64,000 nt of DNA from Flavobacterium phragmitis. Lineage in GTDB: Bacteria > Bacteroidota > Bacteroidia > Flavobacteriales > Flavobacteriaceae. The DNA lies in NCBI RefSeq assembly GCF_900112575.1, contig NZ_FOMH01000008.1, positions 124,001 through 188,000 on the forward strand, given 5' to 3'. Positions 16,985 to 29,000 of this stretch are shown piece after piece. A program made the position numbers and the translations under genes. The first letter of the stretch is position 1; each line of letters begins with the position of its first letter. The notes below the pieces were generated by a model. The model ran no database searches and was not told the DNA's origin. It was given only the letters and a program-made list of their open reading frames with translations.

Positions 16985-19900
16985 TTAAGATTTGCTCATT
17001 CGTTTTTCAAGTTTGGCAAATACGATGTAAAGTCCTGGAATAATCACCAAACCAAACACAGTTCCAATCAACATTCCGCCCGCAGCAGCCGTACCAATAG
17101 AACGGTTACCTACAGCACCCGCACCTGTAGCGATACATAGTGGAATCAACCCAGAAATAAAAGCAAAAGAAGTCATCAAAATAGGTCTGAAACGAAGCCT
17201 TGCGCCTTCAATTGCGGCTTCGACAATATCACGTCCGATTTTATTCTGTGCCATAGCAAATTCCACAATCAGAATGGCATTTTTGGCGAGTAGACCAATC
17301 AGCATGACGAGCGCTACCTGTGCATAAATATTATTGTCTAAACCAACAGCAACCAATGCCAAATAGGAACCAAAAACACCAACTGGAAGACTTAATAATA
17401 CTGGAAAAGGAAGTAATAAACTTTCGTATTGTGCGGCAAGTAATAAGTATACAAATAGTATACAAAGCGCAAAAATGTATATTGTTTGGTTACCAGACAG
17501 AATCTCTTCACGGGTCATACCAGACCATTCCACTTCAAAACGGCTTGGCAGTTTTTCTGCAGCAATTCTTTCTACAGCTGCAATTGCTTCTCCGGAACTG
17601 TAACCTTCGGCAGGTTCTCCGTTAATCATAGCCGACATGTACATGTTGTAACGTGTTAAAACTTCTGGCCCATATACTCTTTCCAGTTTGATAAAAGTAG
17701 AGAACGGAACCATTTCGCCCGCTTCATTTTTCAGATACATATCCAAAATACTTTCCGGATTTTTTCTAAACTGCGGACTTGCCTGAACCATTACTTTATA
17801 CATTTGAGAAAAACGGATAAAGTTGGTCGCATAAAAAGATCCTAACATTGTCTGTAAAGTCGCCATGGCATTGTCTACAGAAATTCCTTTTTTGGCTGCC
17901 AAATCATAATCAATATGAATTAAATACTGCGGAAAAGTAGCATCAAAACTGGTAAAAGAGTTCTGAATTTCAGGCGAAGCATTTAATTCTTTAATGAAGT
18001 TTTTGGTCACTTCATCTGTATTCGTAATACTTCCTCCGGATTTATCTAATAATCGAAGCTCAAAACCGCTTGTATTACCAAAACCAGGAACCGTTGGCGG
18101 TGCAAAAATCTCGATTTGAGCATCCGTAATTCCTTTTGTTTTTTCGCCAAGCTGAGCAATAAAATCGGTTACAGAAATATCACGATCACTCCAGTCTTTT
18201 AAGTTGATCATTCCCATACCATATGATGCTCCGGCAATTTCAGTTACAATGCTGTATCCGGCAAGAGTCGTAACATTATCAACTCCTTTAATTCCTTTTG
18301 CAATTTTGGTTACTTCGTCTAATACTTTTTCGGTACGTTCAACGGTTGCTCCTTGTGGCGTTGTAACACTCACATAGACCATTCCCTGATCTTCAGACGG
18401 AATAAATCCTGAAGGCAAAAACTTGCTTGTTCCCCAAGTTAGGAAACAAAATAGCACTAATAATCCAATAGTTACAGCACCTCGATCAGCAAATTTTACC
18501 AAGACTTTAATGTATTTTGAAGTTACATTGTCAAACCAATGATTGAATCTGTGGAAAAAGCGATCGATTAATGATTTCTTTTCTTTGTTTGGATCATGTG
18601 CTTTCAGCATAATGGCACAAAGGGCAGGAGTAAGGGTAAGCGCGTTAACTCCCGAAATCACGATACTAATGGCCATTGTTAAAGAGAACTGCCTGTAGAA
18701 AACCCCAACTGGACCGCTCAAAAACGCTACTGGAATAAATACCGCAGCCATGACAATGGTAATCGCAATTACCGCTCCTGTGATTTCTTTCATGGCGCTG
18801 ATAGTAGCGTCCATTGGCGACATATGTTCTTCAGATATTTTAACGTGAACGGCTTCGACGACGACAATGGCGTTATCCACAACAATTCCGATGGAAAGTA
18901 CTAAGGCAAAAAGTGTCAATAAGTTGATGGAGAATCCCATCATCGACATAAAAGTAAACGAACCAATAAGCGCGACAGGAACTGCCAATACAGGAATCAA
19001 AGTAGATCTCCAATCTTGCAGGAAGATGAAAACCACAAAAGCTACCAGAATAAACGCTTCAATTAATGTTCGGATTACTTCATGAATCGAAGCATCAAGA
19101 AAACGGGAAACGTCATAAGCAATATTAAATTCCATTCCCGGAGGAAAAGAAGAATCTTTCAATTCAGCCATTTTTGCTTTTACGCTCGCAATTACTTCAG
19201 AAGCGTTAGAACCCGGACGTTGTTTCAACATAATCGAAGCAGAAGGTTTCCCGTCGGTTTTAGAAACCATTCCGTAACTCATGGCTCCAAATTCGATGTT
19301 GGATATGTCTTTTAATCTTAAGATTGTTCCGTCTGGATTGGCTCTTAAAGCGATTTCTTCGTATTGTTTTGGCTGGAAGAATTTCCCGCCGTATTTGATT
19401 ACATATTGTAACTCATTATTCAATTGTCCTGAACCTTCGCCGACTTTACCCGGAGCGGCGGAAATGTTTTGTTTTTGAAGCGAATTAATGACTTCGTTTG
19501 CTGAAATATTATAAGAAAGCATCTTTTGCGGATCCAGCCAGACACGCATCGAATATTCTTTTTGTCCCATGATTTCGGCACGACCGACACCATCAATACG
19601 TTTTAATTCCTGTAGAATATTAATATCGGTAAAGTTGAAGATAAACTGCTCGTCCTGAGTTTTATCTGTACTCGTAATATTTAAGTACATCAACATACTG
19701 TTTACCTCTTTTTCGGTGGTGACTCCGGCACGAATTACTTCTTCGGGAAGTTCGTCCAGAATCGTGGTTACTCTGTTCTGAACGTTTACGGCGGCCAGAT
19801 CGGGATCGGTTCCTACTTCAAAGAAAACCTGAATAAGTGTTAAACCATCGTTGGAAGTTACGGTTGACATATACGTCATTCCCGGCACACCATTGATGGC

Positions 19901-20101
19901 TCTTTCTAATGGAAGTGCAACGGCATCTGCTGAAACTTCTGCGTTAGCACCAGTATATTTTGCTGTTACCGTAACAGACGGCGGTACAATGTCGGGGAAT
20001 TGTGTTATGGGAAGCTGGAACAACGCCAGTAATCCCAAAAGTACTATCATAACCGAGATGATTAATGACAATATTTTTCTTTTGATAAATAACTCTATCA
20101 T
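16985..20101 (-). CDS. RND efflux permease, AcrB/HAE1 family
   Basis: 1038 residues, the standard length. Opening IKRKILSLIISVMIVLLG is the first helix. Helix 4 carries IGIVVDNAIVVVE, where the usual Asp-Asp proton relay pair reads Asp-Asn, a variant I know from other HAE1 pumps. The docking domain motif GFIPSEDQG and the helix 10 motif GLLAKNAILIVEFA are present. It is the proton-driven inner-membrane trimer that pulls drugs, dyes, bile salts or solvents from the periplasm or membrane into the outer-membrane duct. It is the middle gene of adaptor-permease-channel; specificity is not predictable. Confidence 0.95.
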   Translation of the reverse strand: MIELFIKRKILSLIISVMIVLLGLLALFQLPITQFPDIVPPSVTVTAKYTGANAEVSADAVALPLERAINGVPGMTYMSTVTSNDGLTLIQVFFEVGTDPDLAAVNVQNRVTTILDELPEEVIRAGVTTEKEVNSMLMYLNITSTDKTQDEQFIFNFTDINILQELKRIDGVGRAEIMGQKEYSMRVWLDPQKMLSYNISANEVINSLQKQNISAAPGKVGEGSGQLNNELQYVIKYGGKFFQPKQYEEIALRANPDGTILRLKDISNIEFGAMSYGMVSKTDGKPSASIMLKQRPGSNASEVIASVKAKMAELKDSSFPPGMEFNIAYDVSRFLDASIHEVIRTLIEAFILVAFVVFIFLQDWRSTLIPVLAVPVALIGSFTFMSMMGFSINLLTLFALVLSIGIVVDNAIVVVEAVHVKISEEHMSPMDATISAMKEITGAVIAITIVMAAVFIPVAFLSGPVGVFYRQFSLTMAISIVISGVNALTLTPALCAIMLKAHDPNKEKKSLIDRFFHRFNHWFDNVTSKYIKVLVKFADRGAVTIGLLVLFCFLTWGTSKFLPSGFIPSEDQGMVYVSVTTPQGATVERTEKVLDEVTKIAKGIKGVDNVTTLAGYSIVTEIAGASYGMGMINLKDWSDRDISVTDFIAQLGEKTKGITDAQIEIFAPPTVPGFGNTSGFELRLLDKSGGSITNTDEVTKNFIKELNASPEIQNSFTSFDATFPQYLIHIDYDLAAKKGISVDNAMATLQTMLGSFYATNFIRFSQMYKVMVQASPQFRKNPESILDMYLKNEAGEMVPFSTFIKLERVYGPEVLTRYNMYMSAMINGEPAEGYSSGEAIAAVERIAAEKLPSRFEVEWSGMTREEILSGNQTIYIFALCILFVYLLLAAQYESLLLPFPVLLSLPVGVFGSYLALVAVGLDNNIYAQVALVMLIGLLAKNAILIVEFAMAQNKIGRDIVEAAIEGARLRFRPILMTSFAFISGLIPLCIATGAGAVGNRSIGTAAAGGMLIGTVFGLVIIPGLYIVFAKLEKRMSKS

Positions 20102-20150
20102 TGGATTTTTTTTAGATAAATAATTAAATAACTGCTAATAAGCCTAAAAC

Positions 20151-21242
20151 CTACATTTGTTTGATGTTGATTTTATCTCCGTCTCTTAATGACTGCGTGC
20201 CTTCCTGAACAATAAGGTCATCGCTTTTTAGTCCATCGTTTAAGATGTACACATCATCAAGAGTGCTTTCAATGCTTACATTAGTCATTTTAACTACTCC
20301 ATCTTTTTGTACCAGAAATACATATTGTTTGTCCTGAATAGAAAAAACTGCTTTCTGGGGAATCAACACGACATTTTTCTTTGGTTCTGAAATAATCAGT
20401 TTACCCGAAGTTCCGTGTTTGATAAATCCTTGCGGATTGTGAAATTTTGCTTTGTATTGAATAGAACCGGTTTGTCTGTCGATTTCTCCATCGGCAGTTC
20501 TCAATTCTCCTTTTTGATCGTACACCATTCCGTTTGGTAATACGAGTTTAATATCACCTTGTGTATGAAGGGTTTTATCTTCCATCATTTGGAAATAAGT
20601 ATTCTCAGGAATAGAGAAATAAGCATAAACGTCGTCCAGTTGTGAAACGGTTGTCAGCAACGAACCGTTTTCTACCAAACTTCCTTCTTTAAACGGAATT
20701 CGGTCAACCGTACCATCAAAAGGGGCACGGATCGTGGTAAAACTAATCTGCTGATCGATGGCTTTTTTTTCTGCGGCAGCATGAGCCAATTTTGCCGAAG
20801 CAGCTTCATGTTTTGCTTTAGATAATTCTAATTCTTTATCAGCAATTACTTTTTTATTGAAAAGCGTTTGAGCTTGTTCCAATTCTACCGTTGCAATTCT
20901 TAAATCGGCTTTTGCACTTTTAAAAACGGCTTCAGCTTTTAGGAGTTGTATTTGAAGTTCGACATCGCTTATTTTGAATAAGATTTGTCCCTTTTTTACT
21001 TTTTGTCCTTCGCTTACATACACTTTGTCTAGTAAACCAGGAATTCTTACGTGTATTTCTACATTATTTTTGGCATGTACATCGGCAACAAACTTGCTCG
21101 AAACTACAGTGTCTTTTAGGGTAACTTTGTAAACAGGAAGCGTTTTGATATTGTCGGAATTCTTTTTTGATTTATCGCCGCACGAGACTAAAACGAACAG
21201 GGACAAAGAAAACAATAGGAATGTATTTTTATAGATATTCAT
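20151..21242 (-). CDS. RND periplasmic adaptor (membrane fusion protein), lipoprotein
   Basis: 363 residues. A lipoprotein signal ends VLVSC (Cys21). Then come a first beta-barrel strand, a biotinyl-lipoyl half (VRIPGLLDKVYVSEGQKVKK), a helical hairpin (about 100-165), the second lipoyl half (TTIRAPFDGTVDRIPFKEGS), and barrel and membrane-proximal domains. This is the AcrA/MexA layout. It links the RND permease encoded 49 bp downstream with the TolC-like channel. As first gene of the operon it probably follows the main promoter. No TetR or other local repressor gene was found. Confidence 0.93.
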   Translation of the reverse strand: MNIYKNTFLLFSLSLFVLVSCGDKSKKNSDNIKTLPVYKVTLKDTVVSSKFVADVHAKNNVEIHVRIPGLLDKVYVSEGQKVKKGQILFKISDVELQIQLLKAEAVFKSAKADLRIATVELEQAQTLFNKKVIADKELELSKAKHEAASAKLAHAAAEKKAIDQQISFTTIRAPFDGTVDRIPFKEGSLVENGSLLTTVSQLDDVYAYFSIPENTYFQMMEDKTLHTQGDIKLVLPNGMVYDQKGELRTADGEIDRQTGSIQYKAKFHNPQGFIKHGTSGKLIISEPKKNVVLIPQKAVFSIQDKQYVFLVQKDGVVKMTNVSIESTLDDVYILNDGLKSDDLIVQEGTQSLRDGDKINIKQM

Positions 21243-21421
21243 AATTAGATTTGTAAAATTTAGATAAAATAGGTGTTCTTCCTTGCTTATTTACAGGAAG
21301 TTTGAATGATTTTGGATAAAATAAACAGAAATGTTTTTGGTTGCTTTTCTGTTTCTTGAAGCACCGTTTTTAAGAAATGTTTTTATAACCGAATACCTCA
21401 TTTAGGCAAACGAAAGATTCG

Positions 21422-21440
21422 TTCAGAATGATTTTCTGAA
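21422..21440. promoter_or_regulatory. Short palindrome upstream of the RND operon
   Basis: TTCAGAA and TTCTGAA form 7-bp arms around five bases, about 180 bp upstream of the adaptor gene start. It could be an operator for the efflux operon or a chance repeat in AT-rich DNA. No other clear signal was seen in 21243-21467. Confidence 0.2.
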
Positions 21441-21467
21441 AACATAAAAACACTAAAAAATTACAAT

Positions 21468-21827
21468 CTAGAATAATTGATATAAGTGAAGATGAGTGTG
21501 TCTTTGAATCTGGTATATTGAAGCTATACCATAGATTAAGCTATTTTTATAAAGCTTGAAGTTGATTAAATTACTAAAATAAGGAGCCCTGATGGTACTT
21601 TGCTCTAAAGTAGTCGCTCTGCCTTTAATCTTCTTTTTGGCTATACAATGAAGATCAATAGTTTTTGAGGTAGAAAAATCGGAAGAAAAGTGCAGTACAT
21701 CGTCAGCTTCCACACTATCCAGCGTAATGCAAGGATTCAGTTCAATAGGTAGCGTATACTTTTCGGTACCTCTAAAAAAAGAAAGTAACGACAGTAAAAC
21801 GATATATATGAACTTGCTAGGTTTCAT
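21468..21827 (-). CDS. Hypothetical small secreted or membrane-anchored protein
   Basis: 119 residues that I do not recognise. The first 20 residues (MKPSKFIYIVLLSLLSFFRG) look like a signal peptide or anchor. The remainder has mixed beta character (YTLPIELNPCITLDSVEADD), two cysteines, and a histidine-rich end (RHTHLHLYQLF). It is separated from the RND adaptor by 225 bp on the same strand. The composition is plausible for a real protein and no larger frame overlaps it, but without a family match it may be a spurious or decayed gene. Confidence 0.45.
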   Translation of the reverse strand: MKPSKFIYIVLLSLLSFFRGTEKYTLPIELNPCITLDSVEADDVLHFSSDFSTSKTIDLHCIAKKKIKGRATTLEQSTIRAPYFSNLINFKLYKNSLIYGIASIYQIQRHTHLHLYQLF

Positions 21828-22062
21828 TTATAGTAAAATAGTAATTAGTTTTTGTTGCTGAAAATTTCGAATTTAAGTCGCGTTTAGTGCGTCAAATATA
21901 CTATTTTGAAAAGTAAGGAATCTTAAAATTTTCTAAAAACCGTTTAAAATTAAAGGTTTGATAATAATCGAAGTTGATTTTTAGGGTTTTAATTTTTTAA
22001 GAGCTTTATAATTGGACTTTGTAAATGGAGATTTGCTATTTTTTAAAAATTTACTACCAGTT

Positions 22063-22374
22063 TTATTCAGCATCATTTAATTTCTTCTTGTACTCGTTTG
22101 ATATTCTGCTTAATTCATCCAGAATTTTTTCAGTTGAAATATCAATATTAAAGTTGTCCAGAATTTTTGCCGGATCCTGCTTCTCCTGAAAATAAACAAA
22201 ATCTTTATTAAAAAAAGCACAGACTTTCCCCATCAGATGAAAATCGATTTTTTTGGCTTTTCCATTTTCAATCTTGGACAACTCACTTTGCGAAATGTCT
22301 AATTGTATGGCCAATTGTTCCTGCGTTAAATTTCTTGACTCTCTTAGTTTCTTGATTTTAAATCCAACACCCAT
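22063..22374 (-). CDS. XRE-family helix-turn-helix regulator
   Basis: 103 residues: an XRE/Cro-type DNA-binding domain (about 5-60, with LTQEQLAIQLDISQSELSKI) and a charged helical tail (about 70-103). It is divergent from the T9SS protein/RHS toxin genes across 204 bp, which makes it a candidate regulator of that locus; this is inferred from position only. The DNA on its other side (21828-22062) is very AT-rich and shows no gene. Confidence 0.85.
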   Translation of the reverse strand: MGVGFKIKKLRESRNLTQEQLAIQLDISQSELSKIENGKAKKIDFHLMGKVCAFFNKDFVYFQEKQDPAKILDNFNIDISTEKILDELSRISNEYKKKLNDAE

Positions 22375-22454
22375 GACAACATATTTTTAAAACGATTAGT
22401 TAAAAACGAATATATAATATTTTGTTTTAATTAACAATATTTAACTTATATAAA

Positions 22455-22462
22455 TATGTTTG
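22455..22462 (+). promoter_or_regulatory. Bacteroidota-type -7 element upstream of the RHS locus
   Basis: TATGTTTG matches TAnnTTTG. It lies 117 bp upstream of the T9SS-sorted protein start, within the XRE divergent region. No -33 partner was seen at normal spacing. Confidence 0.35.
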
Positions 22463-22578
22463 CGTTATATGAAAATGAAAGATTTTTATTAAAAACATAA
22501 ACACTTACATGTGCAAAACCATTAATTACTGTTTATAAGTTGATTAAAAAAAAGACTAACCATCTAACCAAACTAATT

Positions 22579-23031
22579 ATGAAATATATTTTACACTTAT
22601 TATTACTGATGCCTTTTTATTTTCAGGCACAAAATAAAGTTTTGTTTACTTATGATACTGCTGGAAATCAATATCAAAGAGAGTTGTGTATTTCGGGATG
22701 CAGTTCATCTGCAAAGTCTGCGAAAGAAATTAAAGAAATCGAATCTTTAACCGAAGACGATCTGCTGAAATTCTCACCAGAGGATGTAATCTCTTATTAT
22801 CCAAATCCTGTAAAAGAAGAACTGTACCTGCAGTGGCAGCTGGTGCAGGAAAACTATGTGATGGCTGTTCGTGTATATTCTATGACAGGACAGATGTTAC
22901 GAGATTTTCAGATTGGCTCTAGTGTAAATAATTTGAGTATCCCTTTTCAGCAGTATCCAACAGGTGTTTATTTGATTTTGCTTTCTTATAAGGATGGCGG
23001 AGAAAAGACTATAAAAATTATTAAGCAATAA
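22579..23031 (+). CDS. Small secreted protein with type IX secretion sorting domain
   Basis: Start taken at 22579 (MKYILHLLLLMPFYFQAQ), which gives a clean signal peptide; an upstream in-frame codon at 22540 adds a charged stretch before it. About 150 residues. The mature start NKVLFTYDTAGNQYQREL resembles a single RHS/YD repeat. Two cysteines follow, then a T9SS type A sorting domain (about 85-150) with SYYPNPVKEELYLQW and PTGVYLILLSYKDGGEKTIK. It should cross the outer membrane through the type IX system and be anchored or released. The gene is 10 bases before the giant RHS gene, so the two proteins are probably made together; it may help display or deliver it (inference). Confidence 0.85.
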   Translation: MKYILHLLLLMPFYFQAQNKVLFTYDTAGNQYQRELCISGCSSSAKSAKEIKEIESLTEDDLLKFSPEDVISYYPNPVKEELYLQWQLVQENYVMAVRVYSMTGQMLRDFQIGSSVNNLSIPFQQYPTGVYLILLSYKDGGEKTIKIIKQ

Positions 23032-23041
23032 GAAAGGGATT

Positions 23042-26000
23042 ATGAAGAAGTTTTATTTATTTATTCTAGTTTTAGTTACACCTTACATTTATTCTCAAAA
23101 TTTTACAGATACCAAAGGAGAATTACAGATTTCGTCTTCAGGAACAGCAGTTTACACACTGCCAATTGCTGTTCCTCCAAGTATTAAAAGCGTTGCTCCA
23201 ATTATAAATCTTGTTTACAACAGTGGAGTGAGAGGAGGTATAGCTGGACAGGGCTGGAGTATAAACAGTATTTCAGCTATCAGTCGCATTGCAACTCGTC
23301 GTGATATTGATGGTTTTGTAGATGGAGTCGATTTTGATGATAACGATAAACTGGCTTTAGATGGCCAGCGTTTATTAATTAAGACCGGAACCTACTGGGC
23401 AAGCGGTTCTACTTATGAAACAGAGTATAAAAGCAACACAAAAATAGAACTTAAGATTGAAGGTGCGATAATGTATTTTATAGTTACAGCTCCAGATGGA
23501 TCAAGAAGCTGGTATGGCTCCAAAGGGGCTGGCAGTCTGCAGAATTCTGTTTCTCTGAATTCTTGGCACATTGTGCACTATGAAGATGTTAATGAAAATT
23601 TTATAGATTATAATTATAAAACGGTAGCTTACAATAATACAAACCAGCTGTATATCGATACGATAACCTTTAGCGGGAATAATTCGACAGGAATTGCTGC
23701 ACAGAATAAAATTGCATTCAATTATAGAAATGCGAAACGTATTGAAAGAGATTATCTAAAAGGACAGGCAGTTTATGCAACACAAATATTAGACAATATA
23801 AAAGTATATGCAAGCAATAGTCTTTTCAGAACATATCAATTGAAGCATTATGAAGATGTAAAATTAGGGTATGAAAGAGTAAAAAGTATTCAGGAAATAA
23901 ATGCTCAAATGGAGGAATCAAATCCTGTGACATTTACTTATGCTTCTAGTCCTGCAAATGAAGAAAGAATTGAAAAAACCTATGTAAACAATCTTGCTTT
24001 TGATAAAGTTGATATAGCTGGTGATTTTGACGGTGATGGTAGATTAGACTTTGTAGCGGACAAAAAAATTTTCACAAACTTGTTTACAGGAAATACAGGC
24101 AACTCAGGGATAAATTTCCCCACAATTAGACCAACTCTAATATTTCCAGCAACGATAAAGCAAAATTACAAAATAAATCAATTTCACTCCATTATCGAGC
24201 CGGTTGCAAGCAATTCACAAATTCAGTTTATAGCCTATAATATTGTTGATAGTAATTTAAATTATACAGGTTTAACTTCCTCCACTGTCCAAACAATTAC
24301 TTTTGATAACACTATTTTTATTGATCCTTCGTATAAGGATGAAGATGAAAATTATGTTCCTCCTGTAGCTCCTCCACAAGACTCTAGAAACAACGAATAT
24401 TTATCTGGAGATTTTGATGGGGATGGGATTTCCGAAGTATTGATATTATCTAAAGATGAACGTTTAGTTTGGGAAGTATACATTAATTCGAGTGGTTATT
24501 CTGAGGGTGGCTATTGGAGGCTTTATTCTAATACTAATAGTGATTATAGGAGAGAGGCTAGATTGGCTTATCTCTCTACAGGTGCTTCAACGGTGCTACA
24601 GGGAGATTCCTATTATATCTGCGCAACTGGAAAACGATATGTTGCGGATTTGAATGGCGATGGAAAATCGGATATCATAAATATAAATCAGCACGGACAG
24701 TATTCTATTGTTGAAATAAATAAGTCGCCATCCGGTGCAATAGAAGTTAATAGAATTGGTTATGGAACTCTTTCTAATTATTCCCATACAAAGCAAATAC
24801 TTTTTGGAGACTTTAATGGTGATGGTAAAACAGATATTATGCTGCCGACTTCAGAAGGAGGTGAAGGTCAAACCGAATGGAATATTTATTATGCAAATCC
24901 AAAACCGGCTGGTGGAGATTTTTTCTTTAAAGAAACATTAAATATTGTAGAATACAGGCCAGATACAGGTTCCGATTATAATACTCAAAGACATTGGAGT
25001 AATTATTATGCAATTGATATTAACGGAGATGGTAAATCAGATTTGGTAAGGGTTTGGCGCAAATATTTTAAGGCAAGCTGGACTATCAATAATCACGATA
25101 CCCAGTGGAGAGTTACGGGATTTACAAATAATATTGGCAAAACAGACGCATCTGGTTTTCCATTAACTTATGATTCTGGAACATATGAATCTGGTTCCCC
25201 AGATATTCCCATTCCAATCGTATCCAATTATAAATACGATGGAGCTAACAGCGAATTGGTTGTAGTTCGAGGCCATTACAATAAAATTGAATATTACCAG
25301 TTCAATAAAAATCTTGATACAGACAACAGATTAGTAACAGTTACAGAATCTAATGGAAATATAAAACAGACTATAGAGTATAAGCCAATGCAGGCAGAAG
25401 GTGCAAGTTTAGGCAATGCGTCAACTGATTTTTATTCTTCAGAAAATGCCGTAACTTATCCTAATATAGAAATTATAAGAAATTCAGACAGTTATCTGGT
25501 TTCAAAACTTACTGCTACAATAAACGGAGTTTCTAAATACCAGGATTTTAGGTATAGAGGTTTTGTTTCTAATTTTGTTTATGGTACAGTTGGTTTCACC
25601 CATACCACAAGAAGCAGTTGGTATTTATCATCTTCAGATTCCAAGATTTGGACTACTCAGTATAATGATGCAAATTATCGTGGGGCAAACACCATTATTT
25701 GGAGCAGTACTGATGCAAACACCGTATTTAGTGATACGCCAAGCAATTTACTAAGTACCAAAACAAATATTTTTGATAGCTATACAAACCCAATATCAAA
25801 GGTGTATAACATTTTATTGCGCTCTCAAACTGCCATTGACCACTTAACAAATGTCAAGACCGAAACTACTTTTACATACGATGGAACAGTACAGAGCTCT
25901 AATTATTATGGTTTAGAAGCTCAAAGTATTACCAAGAATTTTAGCGGAGCAGCATTGCAGGGCACTATAACAGTAGATACACAATATGAAAACAATCCTT

Positions 26001-29000
26001 CTGGAACAGGCAGTTCCTATTATGTAGGAAGACCTAAAAAAGTCAATTCATCATCGACTATTTATACAGGAGACACTCGCACCTCAGAGGAAGTATATAG
26101 TTATAGTGGGGCAAACTTGACAAAAACAGAGAAAAAAGGAACCGGCACTTATGCCATAATCGAAGACATGACCTATGATGCCTTGGGCAATTTATTGACT
26201 AAAACTGTAAGTGCTCCAGGTGCACCAACACCGCCTGCATCAAGAACTATCACAGATGAGTATGACGCAACTAAACGTTTTGTGATCAAAAAAACAGATC
26301 ATCAGGGTTTTGTGACCAATTTTGTTTACAATACACTTGGCCAGGTAACCCAGTCAACAGATTATTTGGGAGTTGTAAATAGTTATACTTATGATAATTG
26401 GGGAAAACTAATTACTACTGCAACACAAAATACAGCCTCGACATCACTGACCTCTTCAATTGTTTATGCAAAGCTGTCTAATGGCGGTTACACAACTACT
26501 ACGACTAATAATACTGATGGAAAAACTATAACACAATATGATGTTTTAGGAAGGGCAGTTATAACCAGCACCAAAGGTTTTGCGGCAAATTCTATGGTTT
26601 CTAAACAAATTGTATATGATGGTTTGGGACGAAAAACTAAAGAAAGCCAGCCGTATTTTACTTCACCAAGTCAATGGACAGCCTATGAATACGATTATTT
26701 AATGCGTCCAGTAAAAGTAACTGCACATACCGGAAAAATACAAACTTTGTCTTATTCAGGATTAACCACAACCAGCAATGACGATGGCAAAATAACCACC
26801 ATTACTGTGGATGCTTTAGGGAATAAAACGCAGACTACTGATCCGGGCGGCGCAATCAATTTTGTTTATTATGCAAACGGACAACTAAAAGAATCAGATT
26901 ATCAGGGGAATAAAGTTACTATTTCTATAGACGGCTGGGGCAATAAAATTGCCATGACAGACCCAAGTTCGGGAACTTATACCTACTCATACGATGCTTT
27001 TGGACAAATAAAAACAGAAACAACACCAAATGGTACCACTTCCTATGAATATGATGCAGCAGGAAAAACAACTCAAAAAACCATTATAGGCACAAATACC
27101 AACAGCAAAACAACGTATGCTTATAATGCATTCAATTTAGTAACTAGCAGTTCGTTTGTCAACAATCTTGAAGGGAATGCCATTACCAATACCTTTGAAT
27201 ACGACGGCTATAAACGAATTAGCAAAACAACCGAAAGTACTCCTTATGCCGTTTTTACAAAAGAACTTGCTTATGATACTTACGGACGTGCCTTAACCGA
27301 AACCTCGACAGCTACTATTAGTGGAAAGTCGAGTTCAAAAAAAGTAAAACATACCTATACTAATGGTTATGCCTGGCAAATTCTTGACGATGCTACACAA
27401 CAGGTACTGTGGCAAACTAATTCTTTAAACGAAAGAGGCCAGCTTACAGGTGCCAGTGTGGGTAATGGAGTTGCCATAAGCAATACCTACGATCAATACG
27501 GTTATGCTTCGCAGTTTAAGTTTGACAGGACGGTTACCAACCCAGGGAACGTTATGACCTTGACTACTACGTTTGAACCCAAAAGAGGAAATTTGACCAA
27601 TAGAACCAACAATTTATTTAGCTGGAATGAAAGTTTTACCTACGATGGGCTGGACCGTTTGTTAACTTATAAAAATGCGCTTGGACAGCAACAAACACAA
27701 AGTTATGATGACAAAGGAAGAATTACCCAAAACAATGTAGGAACTTATGATTATACTGTAACAGGAAAAACTTATCAGAATAATTCTATTACATTAAGTC
27801 CAGATGCATTAAATTATTATAAAAATAGAGGAGGTGTATCAAGTACTGAAGAGATTTTTAGTGATGGTATGGAAGAAAAAACTGGGTGGGGGACAGAAAA
27901 ATATCCAAATACCAATTTTCATACTTATTCGATTGGTGGGGCTCATGGAGGGCAGGTTTCATTAAAATTAGACAATAAGACAACAAGTAAATATTATGTG
28001 TATTCTGATAAATGGATTGATATTAATAATACAGTTGATACTCAATATATTTTATCAGCATGGATATTTACATATAGCGGGCAAAGCGAGATAGGGGTAT
28101 ATGCAAAAAATGAATGTGGAACTAATGATTATATTCAGCTTGATAATGTGGGTGGCGAATCTGAAATGAAGTGGTCAAAAATTAGCAAAACAATTTTAAT
28201 CCCAGCTTATACAAAAAAAATAAAGATTCGTTTAGATAGCAACTATGGAACTGTATGGTTTGATGATGTTCAAATAAATAAAGCAAATTTAGATAGTCCT
28301 ACTACTGATGTTTCAGAAGTTTTTAATGATGGAACTGAAAGCCAGACAGGATGGGGAACAGAAAAACATCCAAATACCAATTTTCATAGTTATTCGATTG
28401 GCGGTGCTCATGGAGGGCAGGTTTCATTAAAAATAGACAATAAAACTACAAGTAAATGTTATGTGTATTCAGATAAGTGGATTAATATCAATAACACAAC
28501 AGATACAAAATATACTCTATCAGCATGGATATTTACATATAATGGGCAAGGCTCGATAGGACTATATACGAAAAATGAATGTGGAACTGGTGATTATATT
28601 CAGGTTGATAATGTGGGTGGCGAATCTGAAATGAAGTGGTCAAAAATTAGCAAAACAATTTTGGTTCCAGCTTCTACAAAAAGGTTGAAAGTTCGCTTAG
28701 ACAGCAACTATGGAACTGTATGGTTTGATGATATTAAGGTAGATAGAACTGATCCACTCCCACCTACTGGAAATACACAAATGATTACCTATAATACCTT
28801 TAAAAGTCCTGTACAAATTGAAGAAACAGGAGTAGATAAAATAAGTTTTACTTATAACGATGGAAATGACAGAAGTTCGATGTTTTATGGAAGTCTGGAT
28901 AATGAAAAACTGTTAAGACCTTACCGTAAGCATTATTCAGCAGACGGCAGTATGGAAATCAAACAGAACATAATCACTGGTGAAACTGAATTTCTAACCT

